A stretch of DNA of 64,000 bases from positions 41,263 through 105,262 of the forward strand of contig JAOAPB010000129.1 in assembly GCA_025462645.1 (NCBI GenBank), written 5' to 3'. This stretch comes from Edaphobacter sp. (lineage in GTDB: Bacteria; Acidobacteriota; Terriglobia; Terriglobales; Acidobacteriaceae). The translations under genes and the position numbers were made by a program. Positions within the stretch are counted from its first letter, which is position 1, and the number at the start of each line of letters is the position of its first letter. Positions 33,692 through 43,420 of the stretch are shown here, one piece after another. The notes beneath the pieces are model-generated. The model made no database searches and was not told the origin of the DNA. It saw nothing but the letters and a program-made list of their open reading frames with translations.

Positions 33692-33756
33692 AGGACGATC
33701 TTCTCCTGTTACTTATGCGGGGATTGTACTCCGGGGGGAGGCTTCGTCAGCTTGTT

Positions 33757-34797
33757 TTAATGGGCGCGCAGGGCGGTCAGGAGAGCTGTAACTGCCCCTG
33801 TGTCAATGGTCCGGGAGGCCAGGGCGACGCCTGTGACGAGGTCTGGGGTGAGGTCGGCGGCGACCAGGACGGCGGCGGCATTGAGCAGGACGATGTCGCG
33901 GCGGGGGCTGCGTTCGCCTGCGAAGATGGCGGTGAGGATGGCCGCGTTGGTGTGGGCGTCGCCTCCGATGAGGGCTTCGATGGGGGCGCGTTCGAGGCCG
34001 GCGTCCTCGGGCGTGAGGGTGCTGAGGGTGACGATGCCGTTGTGGACCTCGGCGAGGTGGGTTGGGCCGCTGATGGAGATCTCGTCGAGGGCGCGGATGG
34101 TGCTATCGGGAGCTTCGGCGGTTCCGTGGACGACGAAGGCGTGGCGGGTGCCGAGGAGGGCCATGGCTTCGGCGACGAGGGGAACGGCGTGGGCCGCGTA
34201 GACTCCCATGACCTGCGCGGAGGCTCCGGCGGGGTTGGTGAGGGGGCCGAGGAGGTTGAAGACGGTCCGGACGCCGAGGGCTCGGCGAACGGGCATGACG
34301 GCCTTCATGGCCTGGTTCAGACTGGGGGCGTGGAGGAAGGCAAAGCGATGGTTGCGGAGGGCGGCGGCGGATTCGACGGGGGAGATGTCAACGGGGATGC
34401 CGAGGGCTTCGAGAACGTCGGCGGAGCCGCACCGGGAGGTGATGGCGCGGTTGCCGTGCTTGGCGACGGAGGCTCCTGCGGCGGCGGCTACGAGAGCGGC
34501 GGCGGTGGAGATGTTGAAGGTGTTGCTGCCGTCTCCGCCGGTGCCGCAGGTGTCGACGAGGAGGGCCTGCTCTGCTGGCGAGAGGGGGATGGGAGTGACG
34601 ACGGAGCGCATGGTATCGACGAAGCCTGCGACCTCGGCGGGGGTTTCGCCACGTGCGGCCAGAGCACCGAGGAGGGCGGCGATTTCGATGTCGGTGAGCT
34701 GGCCGGAGAGGATCTCCTGCATGAGGGTGCGGGCCTGCTCGCGGGTGAGGGTCGCGCGGCCTTCGATAAGGTGCTTGAGGTGAGGCTGGAAGGGCAT
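33757..34797 (-). CDS. trpD: Anthranilate phosphoribosyltransferase
   Basis: The 346-residue protein shows GTGGDGSNTFNISTAAALVA (PRPP-binding Gly-rich loop), KHGNRAITSRCGSADVLEAL (anthranilate-site region) and RTVFNLLGPLTNPAGASAQV. It joins anthranilate and PRPP in the second dedicated step of tryptophan biosynthesis. The length is normal. No other trp gene is in the window. Long frames on the opposite strand come from the G-ending codon bias. Confidence 0.95.
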   Translation of the reverse strand: MPFQPHLKHLIEGRATLTREQARTLMQEILSGQLTDIEIAALLGALAARGETPAEVAGFVDTMRSVVTPIPLSPAEQALLVDTCGTGGDGSNTFNISTAAALVAAAAGASVAKHGNRAITSRCGSADVLEALGIPVDISPVESAAALRNHRFAFLHAPSLNQAMKAVMPVRRALGVRTVFNLLGPLTNPAGASAQVMGVYAAHAVPLVAEAMALLGTRHAFVVHGTAEAPDSTIRALDEISISGPTHLAEVHNGIVTLSTLTPEDAGLERAPIEALIGGDAHTNAAILTAIFAGERSPRRDIVLLNAAAVLVAADLTPDLVTGVALASRTIDTGAVTALLTALRAH

Positions 34798-35142
34798 TTC
34801 TTTAAGCGTAGCAGGTGGAGCAAGGGGTAGCGGGAGTGAGCGTACTTAGCACTTGAGTTACAAAACAGACCAAGGACATGCGTTACAGCGAAGCGGAACC
34901 CGGTGAGGGCTTTGCCATGAACCGGGAGCGAAGGAACGGCACAGACGAGCTATCCAGTCCAGTCTTCCGGGCTTCGCGCCAATTGCGGCCGTTCCACTTG
35001 TACGAGGAGACCGTTCTCCTGGACTAGTGGATTTTCCGGGTAGCCCGTCATCCTCAATCCTCTGCAAGCGCCAATACTTTCACTCTTCACGCGGGGCGTT
35101 ACCATAGGTTCCAACTGCTCCGAGCAGCGTGTTTAGACGGTT
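34798..35142. other. Intergenic region, no gene recognised
   Basis: The 345 bases hold no credible gene. Inverted pairs are visible (GGAACGGC with GCCGTTCC around 34,930-34,998; AGGAGACCGTTCTCCT near 35,005-35,020; CTGCTC/GAGCAG near 35,116-35,128). They may form weak RNA structure or be chance. A short ORF at 34,858-35,067 on the minus strand has no family features. Confidence 0.4.
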
Positions 35143-36204
35143 CTACTTCTTCTGATGACTGGCCTGGTAGTGCTGCTGGAGCAGGTCGTCGCCAAAGTCG
35201 CCGGTGAAGTCGCGCCACACGGAGTGGATGTGGTTGGCGTTGTCCTGCGTGTCGTCTAATTCAATGAGGAAAGAGGGTGTCTGAAGGCGGTAATAGTGCG
35301 GGTCGCCTCGGTTGATGCCCCCGGACCAGGCGAAGTGGATATCTCTGCCGGCTTTGTTGATCTGCGATACCCGGCCTTCGGCCAGCTCATCGGGCACATT
35401 GCGGGCGTATTCTTCTATGAGTGACATGAGCGCGTCGAATTGGCTGGCGTTCATTTTGGAAGCGGACAGGCCGGAGGGCTGGCCCTGAATCGCCGCCTTC
35501 CGACTGGCAGCGGTCAGGATGTCCTCGTAGGCGGTTGGGTCCACGATCGCGACCTTCCGCTGCTGTTCGTCGAGGGTATGGATCAGCTCGATGCCAAGGT
35601 CATCTTCCCCAGCCAGAGTGCGTAGGCCCCTCCGCGGGCCTTGCCGCACTTCGGCAGGGTTGGCGCCGAAGAAGCTCGGACCATCGATAACCTTGCCATT
35701 CACTACTGTGTAGTTCTGGCTGAGATGGTGGCCCTCGACCCGGTAGCCCCACGCGCCGCTGTCGGAGGGAGTGCCGAATACAGAGAAATAGTACTTTTCC
35801 GGGTTGCGATGCTCGCCGCTGTCATTCTCCATGATCTTGAGCACATCTTCCAGGCTCATGATCGTCACGGCCTTGATGTAGCCAGTCTGGCTCAGCCCGG
35901 CCGCCAGCAACGCGCTGGCGAGGTGCTTCTGAGAGGGTGTCATCTCGCGTAGCGGCAGACCCTTACGCTCTCTGGGGATAAAGTGCCAATTCATGCGCTC
36001 ACCGGCATCGAACGGGAATATCGCTTTGCCGCGCTGATCGGCATGGAGCGCGGCGAGAAAGCGGTTGGCGCAATCGGCCATGAGCGACGCTGCATGGACG
36101 CGGTGCGGATGAATCTGGTCAGCGCGGCTATCGGCCCAGCCCAGCATACCGACTCCGGCGAGCGCGGCGGACGAACAGAGAAACGATCGGCGTTTCATCG
36201 ACAT
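35143..36204 (-). CDS. DUF3500-containing exported protein
   Basis: The 353-residue protein has a Tat-like N-terminus (MKRRSFLCSSAALAG) after the ATG at 36,204, which follows GGGAGGAAA. The DUF3500 core is visible in MNWHFIPRERKGLPLREMTP, YYFSVFGTPSDSGAWGYRVE, GHHLSQNYTVVNG and DIHFAWSGGINRGDPHYYRL. Its role is unknown. The conserved His-rich segments suggest a bound ligand or metal. It diverges from the BNR propeller gene at 36,478. Confidence 0.85.
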   Translation of the reverse strand: MSMKRRSFLCSSAALAGVGMLGWADSRADQIHPHRVHAASLMADCANRFLAALHADQRGKAIFPFDAGERMNWHFIPRERKGLPLREMTPSQKHLASALLAAGLSQTGYIKAVTIMSLEDVLKIMENDSGEHRNPEKYYFSVFGTPSDSGAWGYRVEGHHLSQNYTVVNGKVIDGPSFFGANPAEVRQGPRRGLRTLAGEDDLGIELIHTLDEQQRKVAIVDPTAYEDILTAASRKAAIQGQPSGLSASKMNASQFDALMSLIEEYARNVPDELAEGRVSQINKAGRDIHFAWSGGINRGDPHYYRLQTPSFLIELDDTQDNANHIHSVWRDFTGDFGDDLLQQHYQASHQKK

Positions 36205-36408
36205 GAATTTTCCTCCCGGGTGCCTGTTGCGAATGAGAGTACTAAAGATGGGAACGAGTCAATGGCGCCGCAGCCTTTTTCTATAACCCGGTCGACGCTC
36301 TTTATTTTCAGATGGTCGGCAAAGCGGACATATGCTTTTGACGAAGCATCTTTCCGAAATGACGGATTCTCATTCAATTCCGATAGAGGTAAGACTGAAC
36401 ACCACGAA

Positions 36409-36437
36409 TTGACACGTCTAATGCACCGGTCTAGACT
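36409..36437 (+). promoter_or_regulatory. Sigma-70 type promoter for the BNR propeller gene
   Basis: TTGACA at 36,409-36,414 and TAGACT at 36,432-36,437 are separated by exactly 17 bases. The downstream start codon is at 36,478. Placement and spacing are ideal; the -10 differs from TATAAT at two positions. Confidence 0.55.
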
Positions 36438-36477
36438 GCGTCCCTCCAGGTAATTAGATCGCTCAGAGAGGTTCCAT

Positions 36478-37647
36478 ATGCTCCGCGCCCTCCTCATCGC
36501 TGCAGCAGTGACCTTCCCCGCCACCTTGATGCTGCATGCTTCTGATTCTTCAGCCTCCCGCTTCGCGGATAACAATGATCGACACGAGCACCATCACGCA
36601 CCTACTCTGAGTCCGCAGCAAAGCGGCACGACCAATCGGCTGCAGGCAATCAGTCCCGTTAACTCGCGTGTAGTGTGGGCAAGTGGCGTGGGTGGTACTT
36701 ACGTCAAAACTACGGACGGCGGCCAGACATGGAAGGCCGGCACGGTTGCTGGCGCCGAAGATCTTCAGTTTCGCGATGTTGAGGGGGTTAGCGATAAGGT
36801 CGCATACCTTCTATCTTCCGGCACGGGCACTGAGTCACGCATCTACAAAACTGAGGATGGGGGCGAGTCCTGGTCACTGCAGTTCGAGAATCAGGATCCA
36901 AACGCATTTTACGATTGCTTCGCCTTTTGGACCCCGAGACGCGGCCTCACCATGAGTGACTCCGTGAACGGCCGGTTTCCGGTGATACGCACGACGGACG
37001 GTGAAAGCTGGCAGGACATCGGGAACCTCCTGCCCGCCGCGCAACCTGGGGAGTCCGCGTTTGCAGCGAGTGGAACCTGCGTCGCCACTCAAGGCAACCG
37101 GCGCGCTTGGATCGGTACGGGAGGGGCCGGAACGGCCAGAATCCTCGCTACAACTGACGGAGGAGACACTTGGGAGGCCTATGACACGCCGATCGTGCAG
37201 GGCTCGGCCAGCTCGGGCATCTTCAGCGTTGATTTTCGTGACGCGCTCCACGGCATATTGGGCGCAGGAGAGTTGGCCGCGCCGATGTCATTCGCGGACA
37301 CAGTGGCACGATCGAGCGACGGGGGAAAGACCTGGCAACTTGGAAGCCGAACTCCCTTTCCCGGGGCGATCTATGGCCTCAGTTACGTGCGCGATCGCCG
37401 TCACAAGGGAGGTCATGAGGATCTTGACGTCGACGCTGAGGACAACTCCAGGGATGATCATGGCGACTACCGTGTGGAACGTAATGTCGTGGCCACCGGA
37501 CCCGCTGGCGCGGCCTGGTCGCCCGATGAAGGGGACACCTGGTTCAGTCTGTCGGGCGTCGCGAACTACTGGGCTGTCGCGTTTGCGAGTCGCGAATCTG
37601 GATGGCTCGTCGGGACGGATGGGCGAATCCTGAAAATCAGCTTCTAG
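36478..37647 (+). CDS. BNR/YCF48-like beta-propeller exported protein
   Basis: The 389-residue protein has a signal peptide (LLIAAAVTFPATLMLHAS), then repeated Asp-box motifs: TTDGGQTWKAG, TEDGGESWSLQF, TTDGDSW-like variants such as TTDGESWQDI, ATTDGGDTWEAY and SSDGGKTWQL. These form a six- or seven-bladed propeller as in sialidases and YCF48-type assembly factors. No catalytic set of a sialidase is apparent. A His/Asp-rich insert (RRHKGGHEDLDVDAEDNSRD) sits between late blades. The substrate is unknown. Confidence 0.85.
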   Translation: MLRALLIAAAVTFPATLMLHASDSSASRFADNNDRHEHHHAPTLSPQQSGTTNRLQAISPVNSRVVWASGVGGTYVKTTDGGQTWKAGTVAGAEDLQFRDVEGVSDKVAYLLSSGTGTESRIYKTEDGGESWSLQFENQDPNAFYDCFAFWTPRRGLTMSDSVNGRFPVIRTTDGESWQDIGNLLPAAQPGESAFAASGTCVATQGNRRAWIGTGGAGTARILATTDGGDTWEAYDTPIVQGSASSGIFSVDFRDALHGILGAGELAAPMSFADTVARSSDGGKTWQLGSRTPFPGAIYGLSYVRDRRHKGGHEDLDVDAEDNSRDDHGDYRVERNVVATGPAGAAWSPDEGDTWFSLSGVANYWAVAFASRESGWLVGTDGRILKISF

Positions 37648-37829
37648 ATTTTACGGAAACTCTGCCACGGCACATGGACGAGAAGTCGCAAATCGGACAA
37701 ATGATTTCGGCCTGCTGCCCCCGATATTGGAGAATGGGCGACCTGTCCGGTAAGCCCGTTACACGTCCACTCGATCACCTCCAGACTCACCCTCCTGAGA
37801 AGCGGTCGAGCGCCATGCCGTGGTGTGGT

Positions 37830-38789
37830 CTAGACATCGTTGCCGAGGTGAAATATTGGTTCGACACCTTGAGCGCGTCCCAGGAGCGCCTGCTCTTCTC
37901 CGGCGTCCAGCGGCTGGAAGTTCTGGGCGACGTCCATCGCGAGGCGGAAGTAACGCTCGTCGCCGGGAGGTAGCGCAGCTGTAACGGGATGTCCAAGCGT
38001 CCAGCGCAAGCCAAGCGAAGCCTCGCTGGGAAACGCCGCGGGCTGATACCAGCACTTGGGCTCGGGATGATTCTGTTTCTGGTTGTCGGCCCAGACGGTC
38101 TTGGCCATTCCCTTGAGAGCGAGAATACCGATGTTCTTCTCCTGCGCTCGCTTGAGAATCTGCGGCCCAAAGTTTGCCTGGCTAAAGAGAACCCAGTTGA
38201 CCGGGAAGAGAATGGTATCGAATGGGTAACGATCCATCGCCGCAAGTGCAGTTTCGGCCGAGTGGACAGAAAATCCGATGTAACGGATCTTTCCTTCCTT
38301 CTTTGCAGCCTCCATGGTCTCCATGGCTCCCCCGGGCGCCAGTACGGCGTCGAGGTCGGTCATCTTCGTGAGGGCGTGAAACTGATACAGATCAAGGTGG
38401 TCGGTCTTGAGCAGCTTCAAGGATTGTTCGAGCTGGGCACGTGAGTCGTCACGCGATCGTCCTTCCGTCTTGCAGGCAAGGAAGCACTTCTTACGATACG
38501 GTGCCAGCGCGGGTCCGAGGCGCTCCTGTGCGTTGCCGTAGCTGGGCGCAACGTCGAAGTAGTTGACACCACGGTCCACGGCTTCGGAGACGATGTTGCT
38601 GGCCGCACCGGTCTCCTCGTTCATGACGATGATGCCACCGAAGCCAATGATGGAAAGTTTTTCGCCGGTCTTGCCAAGGGGCCGGCGGGGGATGACGCGA
38701 GAAGGGGTGGGGGGCATCGCGTGAAGGGGTTCGCAGCTTGCGACCACGGCGGTACTGGCGGCTTGGCAAAGGAACGCACGGCGCTTCAT
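37830..38789 (-). CDS. Tat-exported aldo/keto reductase
   Basis: The 319-residue protein begins KRRAFLCQAASTAVVAS, a twin-arginine-like signal. The reductase follows: RPLGKTGEKLSIIGFGG, NYFDVAPSYGNAQERL (Asp and Tyr of the active site), FLACKTEGRSRDD (Lys) and DLYQFHALTK (His). The fold normally uses NADPH, and periplasmic members may have a tightly bound nucleotide. It is a single-gene unit. It is distinct from the cytoplasmic-type paralogue at 192-1,142. Confidence 0.87.
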   Translation of the reverse strand: MKRRAFLCQAASTAVVASCEPLHAMPPTPSRVIPRRPLGKTGEKLSIIGFGGIIVMNEETGAASNIVSEAVDRGVNYFDVAPSYGNAQERLGPALAPYRKKCFLACKTEGRSRDDSRAQLEQSLKLLKTDHLDLYQFHALTKMTDLDAVLAPGGAMETMEAAKKEGKIRYIGFSVHSAETALAAMDRYPFDTILFPVNWVLFSQANFGPQILKRAQEKNIGILALKGMAKTVWADNQKQNHPEPKCWYQPAAFPSEASLGLRWTLGHPVTAALPPGDERYFRLAMDVAQNFQPLDAGEEQALLGRAQGVEPIFHLGNDV

Positions 38790-38954
38790 GGATTAACCTC
38801 GGTGAGCGAGTTGACCACTCATCGATGTTACGCCTCGTACAATGCCAGTGTCCTGTGCATCGGTAGCTCTCGAGACGTTCAGGAAAGACCCTCAACTGTC
38901 CGTGAAGTCGGCATCGTGGACAGGTGGGCTACCGAAGCCATGTCGTTCTGCTCT

Positions 38955-40037
38955 TCACTGGATCATGGCAGCAAGAAACTTCACGAAGTCCAGATCCCTT
39001 CTCAACGCCTGAAGGATCGGAGCAATAAGCTTCGACCCATTCTCTCCATTGGTGAAGATCACAATGCCCGATTGTGTATCCGCGGAGACATACCCGAACG
39101 TATAGAGCCCGGGATCGTGTCCCGTATGCGTCAGATATCTCTTGCCCTTGATCTGCGCGATCTGCCAGCCCAGACCGGGACCAACCTCATCCGGGCAAAG
39201 CCCTTTCACGCGCGGACATATCTCCGGCTTCAGGCTGAACTGCACGCGACTACGCTCCGCTGCTATCGCCTGGGACAATCCATCATTGCGCATGACGCTC
39301 AGCAGGAACTTCGCATAGTCCTCGGCGGTGGTATAGAGCAGGTCGGAGGCGACCGGTTGGGTTGCATAGTTGGAGGTCAGCCACTTGCTGCTCTCATACG
39401 CCGGTGTGGCGACGCGTCCTTCAAACCAGGGTTGAAGCGTGTACGACGTGTCCTTCATCCCAATCGGGCCAAAGACCAGCTTCTTTGCGTTCTCCTCAAG
39501 ATTCGCGCCGGTCTTCCTCTCGACAAAGTGCGAGAGATACTCATATCCCTCGCCCGAATAGAGATAGACCTTCCCCGGATCGTTTTTGAACTGCAGCACG
39601 TTGCCCATGCTCGAGCGCCAGTTCGACGCGAAGCCCGTCAGGTGACTGAGGCAGATGCGCGGTGTCAGCAGCTTGTTTCTTGGATCGTTTGCGATGTCGG
39701 GGTCGACCCAGATCTTATAGATTGGGTCGTCGAGCCCGAACGCTCCACTCGAGATCAGCCGCAGCTCCGTCTCCGCCGAGATGGGCTTGGTCATGGAGGC
39801 GATGTTGTACAGCGTCCTTGGTGTTGCAGGTTCAGAGGCGGTTTGCATCCCGTACGCACTCACACGGACGATTCTGCCGTCCTCGATCTCGGCGATCGAG
39901 ACACTCGGCACATGGTGTTGCGCCAACAGTCTGGGCACCTCTTGATCGAGCGAAACGGGCTGGGGAGAGCCGGTCACGGCGCTTATCGCGATAAGGACGA
40001 GGAGGATTCGAATGGCACGAAGCATGTGTCGTCGCAT
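38955..40037 (-). CDS. Serine hydrolase, beta-lactamase class C family
   Basis: The start at 40,037 (MRRHMLRAIRILLVLIAI) has GAGG nine bases upstream and opens a signal peptide. The 360-residue protein has the SxxK motif in YNIASMTKPIS (nucleophile Ser), the Tyr motif in VYLYSGEGYEYL, and HTG in YLTHTGHDPG in place of the KTG box. Members are esterases, peptidases or beta-lactamases; the sequence does not decide which. It diverges from the PI-PLC-like gene across about 130 bases. Confidence 0.87.
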   Translation of the reverse strand: MRRHMLRAIRILLVLIAISAVTGSPQPVSLDQEVPRLLAQHHVPSVSIAEIEDGRIVRVSAYGMQTASEPATPRTLYNIASMTKPISAETELRLISSGAFGLDDPIYKIWVDPDIANDPRNKLLTPRICLSHLTGFASNWRSSMGNVLQFKNDPGKVYLYSGEGYEYLSHFVERKTGANLEENAKKLVFGPIGMKDTSYTLQPWFEGRVATPAYESSKWLTSNYATQPVASDLLYTTAEDYAKFLLSVMRNDGLSQAIAAERSRVQFSLKPEICPRVKGLCPDEVGPGLGWQIAQIKGKRYLTHTGHDPGLYTFGYVSADTQSGIVIFTNGENGSKLIAPILQALRRDLDFVKFLAAMIQ

Positions 40038-40170
40038 GGCTGCAACCTCAGCAGTGTGCATGAGAGATACGCGGGCCTTCGGCAATTCGTTCCTTTTGCC
40101 GTCAGGCTATCTCCGGCAAGCGCAGTGGGATATCTTTGGAGTACCAACTCTCTTTGAGGTTCTCTCCAGA

Positions 40171-41331
40171 ATGCCGCGTTCCCTTGTTGCCGTGTCTCTC
40201 GCCTTTTTCTCGTTTACTGCTGCTGCACAGAGACATAGCACGCAGGATGCGCTCGTCCATCTCAACCAGATTCAGGTGATTGGAACGCATAACAGCTACA
40301 ACACGGGCTTTGCACCGAGCGAGGGCAAATATTTTCAGGAGCACTATGCCAAGGCCTATCACGGCCTCGAGTATCACCATCAGAGCCTGCCACAGCAGCT
40401 CGATGCGGGTGTGCGTCAGTTGGAGCTCGACATTGTGCAGGACCCCCAGGGCGGACGCTTTGCGAACCCGAAGATCGTCGGACTTACGGAGCAGGAGGGG
40501 CTGCCTGCCGATCCGGACTTCGATCCTAACCACGACATGCGGAAGCCAGGCTTCAAGGCGCTGCACCTTGGCGACCTGAATGAGCGCAGCAGCTGTCAGC
40601 TCTTTGTGCAGTGTCTGCAGGCGATACGCACGTGGTCACAGGCGCACAAGGGACATGTGCCTATCTTCCTGTTGATTGAAGACAAGCAGGGGCGCGTCAG
40701 CCAGCTACCCGACGCCGTTGTGGCAGAGCCCTGGACAGCCGACACCTGGAATGCCATGGATGCGGAGATTCGCTCCGTATTTCCGGAGAAGGAGATCATC
40801 ACTCCGGATAAGGTGCGCGATAAGTTTCCTACGCTGGAGGCTGCGGTGCTCGCAGGAAAATGGCCTACGCTGAAGGAGTCGCGGGGCAAAGTCGTCTTCC
40901 TGCTCTATAACCGCAAATCGGCGCCAGCCTATCTTGCGGATCATCCGATGATGAAGGGGCGTGTGCTCTTTGTGAATGGGCGCCCGGGTGAGCCGGAGGC
41001 CGCTTTCGTGGAACAGGACAGTGGTAAGCCTGCCGAAATCGATGCCCTGGTCAAGAAGGGTTATCTTGTGCGGTCGCGCTCGGACTACAACACCGATCAG
41101 GGCCGCAACAATGACACGACTCGTCGCGACGAGCTGCTCGGCAGTGGCGCGCAGATGATCAGCACAGACTTTCCCGTGAGCGAACGCGCACCCTGGACCG
41201 GCTATACGGTCGGTCTTCCTGGCGGCTATGCAGCGCGATGCAATCCTGTCAACGCTCCTGATGGTTGCAAGACGATGCTGATCGAACCGGGCGTAAAGAC
41301 GCAGGAGCCTTCGCCCTCGAACAAGCCATAG
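40171..41331 (+). CDS. Ca2+-dependent PI-PLC-like phosphodiesterase
   Basis: The ATG at 40,171 opens a signal peptide (MPRSLVAVSLAFFSFTAAA); a longer in-frame start overlaps the divergent gene and lacks export features. The 386-residue product has the PLC X-domain hallmarks. The first catalytic His is in IQVIGTHNSYN, LELDIV gives the metal-site acids, and ALHLGDLN holds the second His. The TIM-barrel C-terminal part includes KVVFLLYNR. Bacterial members cleave phosphodiester head groups of lipids. The intended substrate is unknown. Confidence 0.82.
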   Translation: MPRSLVAVSLAFFSFTAAAQRHSTQDALVHLNQIQVIGTHNSYNTGFAPSEGKYFQEHYAKAYHGLEYHHQSLPQQLDAGVRQLELDIVQDPQGGRFANPKIVGLTEQEGLPADPDFDPNHDMRKPGFKALHLGDLNERSSCQLFVQCLQAIRTWSQAHKGHVPIFLLIEDKQGRVSQLPDAVVAEPWTADTWNAMDAEIRSVFPEKEIITPDKVRDKFPTLEAAVLAGKWPTLKESRGKVVFLLYNRKSAPAYLADHPMMKGRVLFVNGRPGEPEAAFVEQDSGKPAEIDALVKKGYLVRSRSDYNTDQGRNNDTTRRDELLGSGAQMISTDFPVSERAPWTGYTVGLPGGYAARCNPVNAPDGCKTMLIEPGVKTQEPSPSNKP

Positions 41332-41395
41332 TTGCAACCCGATTCGTTGGCGACGTACGACGGGCATCCCGTCTCAATTTATGAGACAGGGGGGC

Positions 41396-42994
41396 TTAGG
41401 GTTTGGTGATGACATTGAAGGGTGAGGGGGTCTCCTGGGTGCCGAGGAAGGCGGGACGGCGAAGATTGGCGGAGCTGAAGGCTAGATCCCAGGCTGGGGA
41501 TCGCAGCTCAGGCATGGGCTTCGCCTGGAAGAGCTTCCTGCATTGTTTGGCCGTCCAGCGGGCCGCGGTCTTGGACTTCTTCCTGCGGGCGCTGTCGGTC
41601 GAGATTCCGGTTCCTGCGTACATCTGCCGGTAGAGCTTGGAGAGGAACATAAAAGCAATCCTGGCCCGCAGAGTTGGAGTACAGGCCGAGCGCTGCCAGA
41701 TAGCAGTCCAGTTATAGAACCTGTCCCAGACCTTCTGGGTGCGCTCGCTGATCTCCCCCGAGCTCATGGACGGGTGCGGGGTGAACATCTTGGGACGAAC
41801 CTCGGTCGGGATGAGCCAGTAGCGAGTGATCGGCACATCGCCCACGAGTGTGGGGTTCTTCGCCTGCTCCTTCTCCCAGCGTCCGAAGTCGATGGTGCCG
41901 GGGAACGGCGTCATCATGACGAACTGGGCGAAGGTGACGCCAGCCTTGAGAGCCATCTCCACGGTTGCGTCGAAGGTCGCCGGTTTATCGGTTGGGAGGC
42001 CGAAGATGAACGAGCCTAGGACATGGACGCCGTGCTTTTTGAAGGTCTGCAGCTGTTTGGCGAGGGCGTCGCCCGAGTAGTTGAAGTCTTTGAAGACGGC
42101 CTTGAGACCCTCGGGGGTTACTGCTTCGACGCCGACCAGAGCGCCCTTGATGTTGGCCTTGCGCATGGCGTCGAGATACTCGCCGTCTTCTCCGGCTTCC
42201 ATGGTGATCTGGGTGAAGAAGACCATGTCCTTCGGCAGCTTGGCCAGCTCTGCCATGAGCTGGAAGCGCTCGGAGCGGATCGCCGTCAACTCTTCGAGCT
42301 TGGCGACGTTGTTCTGTTCGCGGGCGAGGCGCAGGTCGGTTAATGTCACTGGATAGAAGTTGTCGTCGGCCAAGGCGATGAAGCGGAAGCCGATTTGCCG
42401 AAGATTAACAATCTCGTCGATGACACTTTGGAATTGGCGCTGCCGGGGTTGCTGTCCGTCGGTACGCCATACGCTGCAGAAGGAGCAGTGCTTCGGGCAT
42501 CCGCGAATAGTCTGGACCGAGGCCCACATGTACTTGTCGCGCGGCATCAGATCCCATCGCGCGGCCAAAAACTGACTTCCTTCGATACGTCCACCCTCAT
42601 AGATCTTGCCGGGGGTGCCAGCGAGGCAATCGGTGACGACTTTGCCCCAGGCGATATCTCCGTCGCCCTTGACGACGGCATGAGCTTCACCGCGGTCGAA
42701 GGCCTCTTCGGGAAACAGGGTTGCGTGAATGCCACCGTAGACCACCCACGCGCCGCGGCTGCGGGCTATGCGTCCGACGTGATAGCCGCGCAGGGCATTA
42801 CCGGTATGAACGCTGATGCCGACGATGTCTCCCGGCATGATGCTTTGGGGATCGATCTGCTCCAGCGATTCGTCAACCAGGATAGGGTCGCCGGCTGCTG
42901 AAGGTGTTGCGGCTGCTAGTACAAAGAGCCATCGTGGCGTGATGACGGCTGTCCCAAAAGAGTTGTCGCTGGGATTTACGAGATGAACACTCAC
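41396..42994 (-). CDS. B12-binding domain radical SAM protein
   Basis: I chose the GTG at 42,994 because AGGAAAGG precedes it by 9 bases; a TTG at 43,048 opens the same frame. The 532-residue protein has a B12-binding-like domain (GYHVGRIARSRGAWVVYGGI) and then the SAM cluster motif CPKHCSFC (CxxxCxxC). The C-terminal third carries YRQMYAGTGISTDSARRKK, similar to HpnJ/HpnP-type proteins. Such enzymes do methylation or ring chemistry on lipids or tetrapyrroles. The substrate is not assigned. Confidence 0.85.
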   Translation of the reverse strand: MSVHLVNPSDNSFGTAVITPRWLFVLAAATPSAAGDPILVDESLEQIDPQSIMPGDIVGISVHTGNALRGYHVGRIARSRGAWVVYGGIHATLFPEEAFDRGEAHAVVKGDGDIAWGKVVTDCLAGTPGKIYEGGRIEGSQFLAARWDLMPRDKYMWASVQTIRGCPKHCSFCSVWRTDGQQPRQRQFQSVIDEIVNLRQIGFRFIALADDNFYPVTLTDLRLAREQNNVAKLEELTAIRSERFQLMAELAKLPKDMVFFTQITMEAGEDGEYLDAMRKANIKGALVGVEAVTPEGLKAVFKDFNYSGDALAKQLQTFKKHGVHVLGSFIFGLPTDKPATFDATVEMALKAGVTFAQFVMMTPFPGTIDFGRWEKEQAKNPTLVGDVPITRYWLIPTEVRPKMFTPHPSMSSGEISERTQKVWDRFYNWTAIWQRSACTPTLRARIAFMFLSKLYRQMYAGTGISTDSARRKKSKTAARWTAKQCRKLFQAKPMPELRSPAWDLAFSSANLRRPAFLGTQETPSPFNVITKP

Positions 42995-43048
42995 CAAATC
43001 CGACCTTTCCTCGTGCGAGTACGGTGGATTGAGAGAGCGTCTTCCCAA

Positions 43049-43420
43049 TACGGGTAATCGTTACGTCTTGGCATGATCGCAGAGATCGCGAGTCTTCAAG
43101 CCGGGCCTATGTCTGTCATCATACATACCGATTGTGGCGATTGTCGCCCATGAGGGTGCGGACGATAAACGCACCGTTGTTCGCGAATGTGTCCCCGAGA
43201 TGTTGAATAGGAGCGGCTGAGCAATCAACGTGGAGTTGCCGTTATTCGGCAGTTATTGAGAAAAAGGGATCATCTTTCCGAAGCACATTGACCCTTGTCG
43301 AGGCGGATGCATGACTTCTGCGTTGATCAGGACGATAACCGCACCGTTGTTCGCGTTTGCGATTGCGGGCAGTTGTTGGCGTTCGATACACTTCACGGGC
43401 GGGCGAAATTCCGAAAACCT
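43049..43420. other. Leader region of sucCD with a direct repeat
   Basis: About 370 bases without a gene. The 25-base motif GACGATAAACGCACCGTTGT plus TCGCG occurs at 43,161-43,185 and again, with one change (A to C), at 43,331-43,355. The second copy lies 66 bases before the sucC start. The motif and its position suggest a regulatory or structured leader rather than coding. Confidence 0.5.
43161..43355 (+). repeat. 25-bp direct repeat pair upstream of sucC
   Basis: Copies are at 43,161-43,185 and 43,331-43,355, 24 of 25 bases identical, in the same orientation and 170 bases apart. The flanking bases are unrelated, so the identity is confined to the motif. Confidence 0.75.

Noticed and set aside
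33715..34830. A 371-codon open frame antisense to trpD
   Set aside because: Very Gly-rich with no domain; a by-product of the codon bias of trpD.
38721..40157. A 478-codon plus-strand frame across the serine hydrolase gene
   Set aside because: The minus-strand gene has a signal peptide and three catalytic motifs; the plus frame has none.
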